Source: VYFG01 sp965204165 (GTDB taxonomy: Bacteria; Pseudomonadota; Gammaproteobacteria; Arenicellales; Poriferihabitantaceae). Taken from it: a stretch of 64,000 nt of DNA. The stretch covers positions 2,170,001 through 2,234,000 of the forward strand of contig OZ241969.1 of assembly GCA_965204165.1 (NCBI GenBank), in the 5' to 3' direction. The notes below the pieces were generated by a model. That model saw only the letters and a list, made by a program, of their open reading frames with translations, was not told the origin of the DNA and searched no databases. Positions 60,886 to 64,000 of this stretch are shown piece by piece. Within the stretch, counting starts at the first letter, position 1; each line of letters starts with the position of its first letter. Position numbers and translations under genes: made by a program.

Positions 60886-62067
60886 TCAGGTCCCGAGCCG
60901 GAGAAGCTGGTCCACCGTGAGTGCGAGGATGCCCCACATCAGGTGGCAGTTCACCTTGGTGGGTCCCCGCACGCGGACATGGCGGCCGCCGAACTCGTCC
61001 TTGAGCCGTCCGTTGATCCGCTCGATGTTGGACCGTTCACGGTAACGCACCGTCTTGTGATCGATATGCCCGGCGGCGCGCTGGGCGCGGGCCTCCCGGC
61101 GGAGACTTTCCTTGAGTGCCCGGTCCCGGCGGGGATTGGTGTCGATGATCGGCACATGGCCCAGGGATTCGCTGTAGGCCCTGATTTCCGGGGCGTCGTA
61201 GGCGCTGTCCATGACTTCGTAGCACGCGGTCACCCGCCGGTCGCTTTGCGCGGCCAGCGGAATGGCGGCCTGGCTGTCATGGAGGAAGGCCGAGGTCAGG
61301 ATGCAGCTGACCGGTATGCCGCCGTCCGCGCCGTCGATGTGGAGCTTGTATCCCTTCCAGGAGGTCAGGAACCCCTTGGCGTTGCGCTTGGTGCCGATGC
61401 CGCATTTCCGCGGCAGGTCCGCCATCATTTCCCCGAAGGACATCTGCAACTGCCGCTCCAGTCTGCGTTCGGGCTTCCCTTCGGACGAATCCCCCTTGGG
61501 CGGACGCCCCGGCTTGCGCTTCGCGGTTTTTCCCTTCTTCCCATCCTTGCCATTGCCTTCATCCTTGTCCGAAGCCTTTTTCCGTTCCGGTTTCTCCCGG
61601 GCCTCGATCGCCGTCGAGTCCCGGGACAGGTGCCCGACGATCACATCGTCCCTGCCCAGGGTGCTCCGGATCAGCGCCTCGTGCATCCTCCCCGGCAGGT
61701 CGCCTTCAGCGAACAAGGCAAACGCCCTGGAGAACGTCGCCTCGCTCGGCACCTCGGAACACCGGCTCCACCCGCACATCCTGCGCAGCGCCGGGTCCGA
61801 CAGGATCCGGTCCATCAGGTGCCGGGTGGTGGGCAGATCCCAGATGGCCTTGGCGATGAACGCCGTCGCCAGGGCCACCCGATCCGCCGTCGGACGTCCG
61901 GCGCTCACCGGGCAGGCCGGGAAGAAGGTTTCCACCTTCACCCAGTCAAGGACCGCGATCAGGCGCCGGTGCTTCTCCGACAGCCGGCCGGTCCGGTCCT
62001 CGATGGCCGGGAAAATTTCGTCTTGAAAAAGGTAGCGGAGGTTGGATATAGTCGTCGCAAGGGGCAT
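60886..62067 (-). CDS. IS5/IS1182-family DDE transposase
   Basis: A 393-aa transposase. The N-terminal region LIAVLDWVKVETFFPACPVS ... RPTADRVALATAFIAKAIWDL and MCGWSRCSEVPSEATFSRAFALFA belong to the IS1182-like DUF772 domain. VGHLSRDSTAIEAREKPERK holds the first catalytic Asp, VMDSAYDAPEIRAYSESLGHVPIIDTNPR the second, and RYRERSNIERINGRLKDEFGG the Glu. It is intact, with a charged linker (KKASDKDEGNGKDGKKGKT). Confidence 0.92.
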   Translation of the reverse strand: MPLATTISNLRYLFQDEIFPAIEDRTGRLSEKHRRLIAVLDWVKVETFFPACPVSAGRPTADRVALATAFIAKAIWDLPTTRHLMDRILSDPALRRMCGWSRCSEVPSEATFSRAFALFAEGDLPGRMHEALIRSTLGRDDVIVGHLSRDSTAIEAREKPERKKASDKDEGNGKDGKKGKTAKRKPGRPPKGDSSEGKPERRLERQLQMSFGEMMADLPRKCGIGTKRNAKGFLTSWKGYKLHIDGADGGIPVSCILTSAFLHDSQAAIPLAAQSDRRVTACYEVMDSAYDAPEIRAYSESLGHVPIIDTNPRRDRALKESLRREARAQRAAGHIDHKTVRYRERSNIERINGRLKDEFGGRHVRVRGPTKVNCHLMWGILALTVDQLLRLGT

Positions 62068-62202
62068 CGGGTTGTTCGGCGGCGCAGTGTGTGTTTCAAG
62101 ACTTCACTATACCACCGTCCGACCCCTTGGCCCTGCTTTGAAAATCGCCTGTTGGGGTGAAAAACTCGCTCAATCAGGCAATTTTGCAAGTCCTTCCTGT
62201 TG

Positions 62203-62439
62203 TAAATTCTTTGAATTACGGATTAATCGTTTTTTGGAATAGAATTCCGAAAACTCACAAGCTGGTTCGGGCGACGCTCCTGCCCCGCAGGGACTTTCGC
62301 GGCTGGTGTATGGCTGATACCGCCGGGCGGGCCACCCGTCTGCGTCCGAAGACGGCATGACTGCCGGAACCCATCCGCATGATCGGATGGATTGCCTCAC
62401 GGGAGGCATGGAGGGTTCTTGGTCAGATTGCTTGTAGGG
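62203..62439. other. Intergenic region between the transposase element and lysR
   Basis: No gene; AT-rich for the first 60 bases, then GC-rich. Confidence 0.5.
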
Positions 62440-63375
62440 TCAGGGTCCGGCGTGGACGGTCTCTTTCGTCAGGGCCCCGAGGGCCTCGAGACACCGGTGG
62501 GCTGCCGGCCGCAGGCGTCCGCGTTCGGTGAACCTGGCGAAACAGCCCCGGTCCAGTTCGACGAAGCTGTCGGAGACCGTGACCAGCGCCCCCGAATCAA
62601 TGTGGTGGTCGATGAAGTGGCGCCAGCCGAGCGCGAGACCCTGCCCGGCGATGGCTGCTTCGAGCAGGTAGACGTAGTCCTCGATATCGGTATACCGGGG
62701 CGCCGGCGTAGGAAACCCGGCGGACTCGAACCAGTCATGCCAATTCGCCCAGCTTGGCGCGGCCCGCGCAAGCCGGAGAAATGGCACCGAACTCCACTCC
62801 GCAACGGGACGGGTCAGGACCTGCGCGTGGGCTGTGGCGAAGCCGGGCGAACAAACCGGCGTGATGGCCTCATTGAAAACCGCCACCATGTCCTCGGATA
62901 CGTCGGCATCCTTTTCGAAGATGAGCATCAGGTCGACTTCACCTTCGTCCAAGCGGTTGAGCATGTCGTAGTCGAGCGTGAGGATGCGCAGGCAGATATC
63001 CTCTCCGAGGGTCCGGCGCAGGGTCTCGAAGCGAGGCATCACGAACAGGTGCGAGGTGCCATGACCGCAGGCGACGACCACCCGCTGGCCCTCCGGGATG
63101 CTCGAAGCCGTGAGCGCCCCCGCGGCGATGCGCTCCAGGCCGATGGCGACGGAGTGATGGAAGACCTCCCCCGCCGGTGTGAGGCTGATGGTGCGATGGC
63201 CGCGTTCGAACAGCCGGACCGAGAGCTGGCGCTCCAGCTCGGCAATGGTGCGGCTGACGGCCGGCTGCGTGGTGTGGCACTCCTCGGCGGCGGCGCTGAA
63301 GCTCAGGTGCCTGGCGGCGCTCTCGAAAATGCGCAGGGAGCGCATCGAGGGCAGCGAGCCCCGGGGAATTTGCAT
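62440..63375 (-). CDS. LysR family transcriptional regulator
   Basis: A 311-aa LysR regulator. SLRIFESAARHLSFSAAAEECHTTQPAVSRTIAELERQLSVRLFERG is the winged helix (residues about 12-60), and a periplasmic-binding-type effector domain follows (about 90-290). ATG 63375 (MQIPRGSLPSM) was preferred to one at 63528 because the helix-turn-helix is normally within the first 15 residues. It resembles GcvA-type regulators in its start (SLRIFESAARHLSF). It is divergent from the gene at 63786, a likely target. Confidence 0.9.
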   Translation of the reverse strand: MQIPRGSLPSMRSLRIFESAARHLSFSAAAEECHTTQPAVSRTIAELERQLSVRLFERGHRTISLTPAGEVFHHSVAIGLERIAAGALTASSIPEGQRVVVACGHGTSHLFVMPRFETLRRTLGEDICLRILTLDYDMLNRLDEGEVDLMLIFEKDADVSEDMVAVFNEAITPVCSPGFATAHAQVLTRPVAEWSSVPFLRLARAAPSWANWHDWFESAGFPTPAPRYTDIEDYVYLLEAAIAGQGLALGWRHFIDHHIDSGALVTVSDSFVELDRGCFARFTERGRLRPAAHRCLEALGALTKETVHAGP

Positions 63376-63785
63376 ATCCGAAAAGGTATCCACTTCGTGA
63401 ATTTTTGGTATTTCACAAACCGGAACTGTAACCGTTATAAATACAGTCTGCCACCGTCTGGATCCAGAGATCGGCCGTCGCGGCCGGGCACGGGCGGAAT
63501 CGGGCCGTGCATGGCCTCCTGATACCACGCCTGAAATACGGCTGGAAGAACAGGCGGCGCATCGGGGAACCCGTGGGGTGGGTATGAATTTCAGTCAATC
63601 CTACGGCGATCCAAACCATGAACGGGGAGCGTTTGCATGTGCTGGAGAGAATCCCGGAGGAAGAGTCCATGGTGTCTGCCGCCGGCGAGCCGCACGGGTC
63701 GGCCGTGGGGATTCGGTCCCTTTCGATCGTATTCCCCGAACTGTTCTGCTTTTCTTGTTTCTATTTCAAGGCATAGGTAAAAAAA
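63376..63785. other. Divergent intergenic region
   Basis: 410 bases without a convincing gene; it holds the divergent promoters of lysR and the PPC-like gene. Short antisense frames (63413-63670, 63591-63866) lack domains. Confidence 0.5.
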
Positions 63786-64000
63786 ATGTTTGACGACAGT
63801 CTGACCAGGAGCCCGAATTTCGATACGGTCGCCGTGGGCAATCCGGTGACGGGCGAGATCGGCCACGCGGGCGACCTCGACTGGTTTTCGGTGACGCTGG
63901 AGGCGGGCAAGACCTACCGGATCGACCTGAACGGGGCGTCGAGCGGCGCCGGCACGCTGGACGATCCGTACCTGCGGGGTCTTTACGACGCGGGCGGCAA
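63786..64000 (+). CDS. Start of a PPC-domain-like, probably secreted, repeat protein (cut by window edge)
   Basis: The first 71 residues are MFDDSLTRSPNFDTVAVGNP, then VTGEIGHAGDLDWFSVTLEAGKTYRIDL, which is like bacterial pre-peptidase C-terminal domains (G-x-I-x-x-x-G-D-x-D-W-F/Y). Such domains are found in serralysin/RTX-type secreted proteins. AGG lies about eight bases before ATG 63786. No signal peptide is visible, which fits type I secretion. The remainder lies outside the window. Confidence 0.72.
   Translation, partial: MFDDSLTRSPNFDTVAVGNPVTGEIGHAGDLDWFSVTLEAGKTYRIDLNGASSGAGTLDDPYLRGLYDAGG

Larger units (their letters stand above)
60666..62195 (-). mobile_element. DDE transposase insertion sequence (IS5/IS1182-like)
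   Basis: The proposed ends are an inverted repeat AgccACTTGCAAAATT (60666-60681) and AaggACTTGCAAAATT (complement of 62180-62195), flanked by CCTGTTG. The DNA inside is GC-rich and the flanks are AT-rich, and the flanks join into one continuous AT-rich region if the element is removed. Contains one transposase gene. Confidence 0.6.

Noticed and set aside
60943..62160. 405-codon plus-strand frame
   Set aside because: Antisense to the DDE transposase, with Pro/Gly/Arg-rich translation and no domain.
60748..62223. AATTACGGAT direct repeat as the target duplication of the DDE element
   Set aside because: The 10-bp repeat (60748-60757 and 62214-62223) has no matching inverted ends inside it; CCTGTTG with ACTTGCAAAATT ends fits better.

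Overview
The window looks like a chromosomal segment of a GC-rich gammaproteobacterium. The evidence is the gene order hemC-hemD-hemX-hemY, an AcnB-type aconitase, pcnB, scpA-scpB-rluB, and rpsT divergent from murJ-ribF-lspA-ispH. A core of housekeeping genes (about 17.0-42.5 kb) lies between an accessory catabolic block (1-16.7 kb) and an accessory region rich in mobile DNA (42.5-64 kb). Species cannot be told from the sequence alone.

Positions 1-16.7 kb hold an aromatic meta-cleavage cluster of the homoprotocatechuate (hpa) type. HpaD-like ring cleavage, HpaE-like semialdehyde dehydrogenase, a single-domain HpaG-like FAH protein, HpaH hydratase and HpaI aldolase are present. The flavin hydroxylase HpaBC and the isomerase HpaF are not. 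In their place are a P450 with its own [2Fe-2S] ferredoxin, ferredoxin reductase and a GNAT-like protein, and a glutamine-synthetase-like enzyme plus a PuuD-like amidotransferase-fold hydrolase, which suggests a gamma-glutamylated intermediate. A MarR regulator sits in the middle. Five copies of one 22-bp palindrome (TATCGTTAG-N4-CTAACGATA and variants) lie upstream of the GS gene, hpaG/marR, hpaE, the P450 operon and hpaD, so these units appear to form one regulon. A tripartite tricarboxylate transporter (tctCBA) follows hpaD, and a sulfatase closes the block. This is the best candidate here for an undescribed pathway.

Positions 17.0-42.5 kb are housekeeping: nth and an rsxB-like gene, an SPL-family radical SAM gene, argS, a SPOR protein, hemCDXY, acnB, pcnB, a Sua5/YciO gene, trpS, scpAB, rluB, rpsT, murJ-ribF-lspA-ispH (without ileS or fkpB between them), and a secreted PQQ-type glucose/sorbosone dehydrogenase family gene. 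Many neighbours overlap by ATGA or a few bases.

A tRNA-Thr(CGT) at 42.5 kb marks the start of a small island. Degenerate copies of the tRNA recur at 44.4 and 47.5 kb. Between them are a Phd/Doc module, a secreted beta-barrel-like protein, a second sulfatase and a VbhA/Fic module. Beyond are a substrate-binding lipoprotein, a NIPSNAP protein and a SulP transporter.

At 51.7-59.0 kb there is a nested insertion. A quinone oxidoreductase gene is split by an IS21-family element (51,992-58,282, target duplication AAAGTA). The istA gene of that element is in turn split by a 3.37-kb serine-recombinase element (52,946-56,313, direct repeat AAGGCT). Both host reading frames rejoin exactly when the insertions are removed in silico. 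The window ends with an IclR regulator, a further DDE transposase element inserted upstream of it, a LysR regulator and the start of a divergent PPC-domain-like protein.
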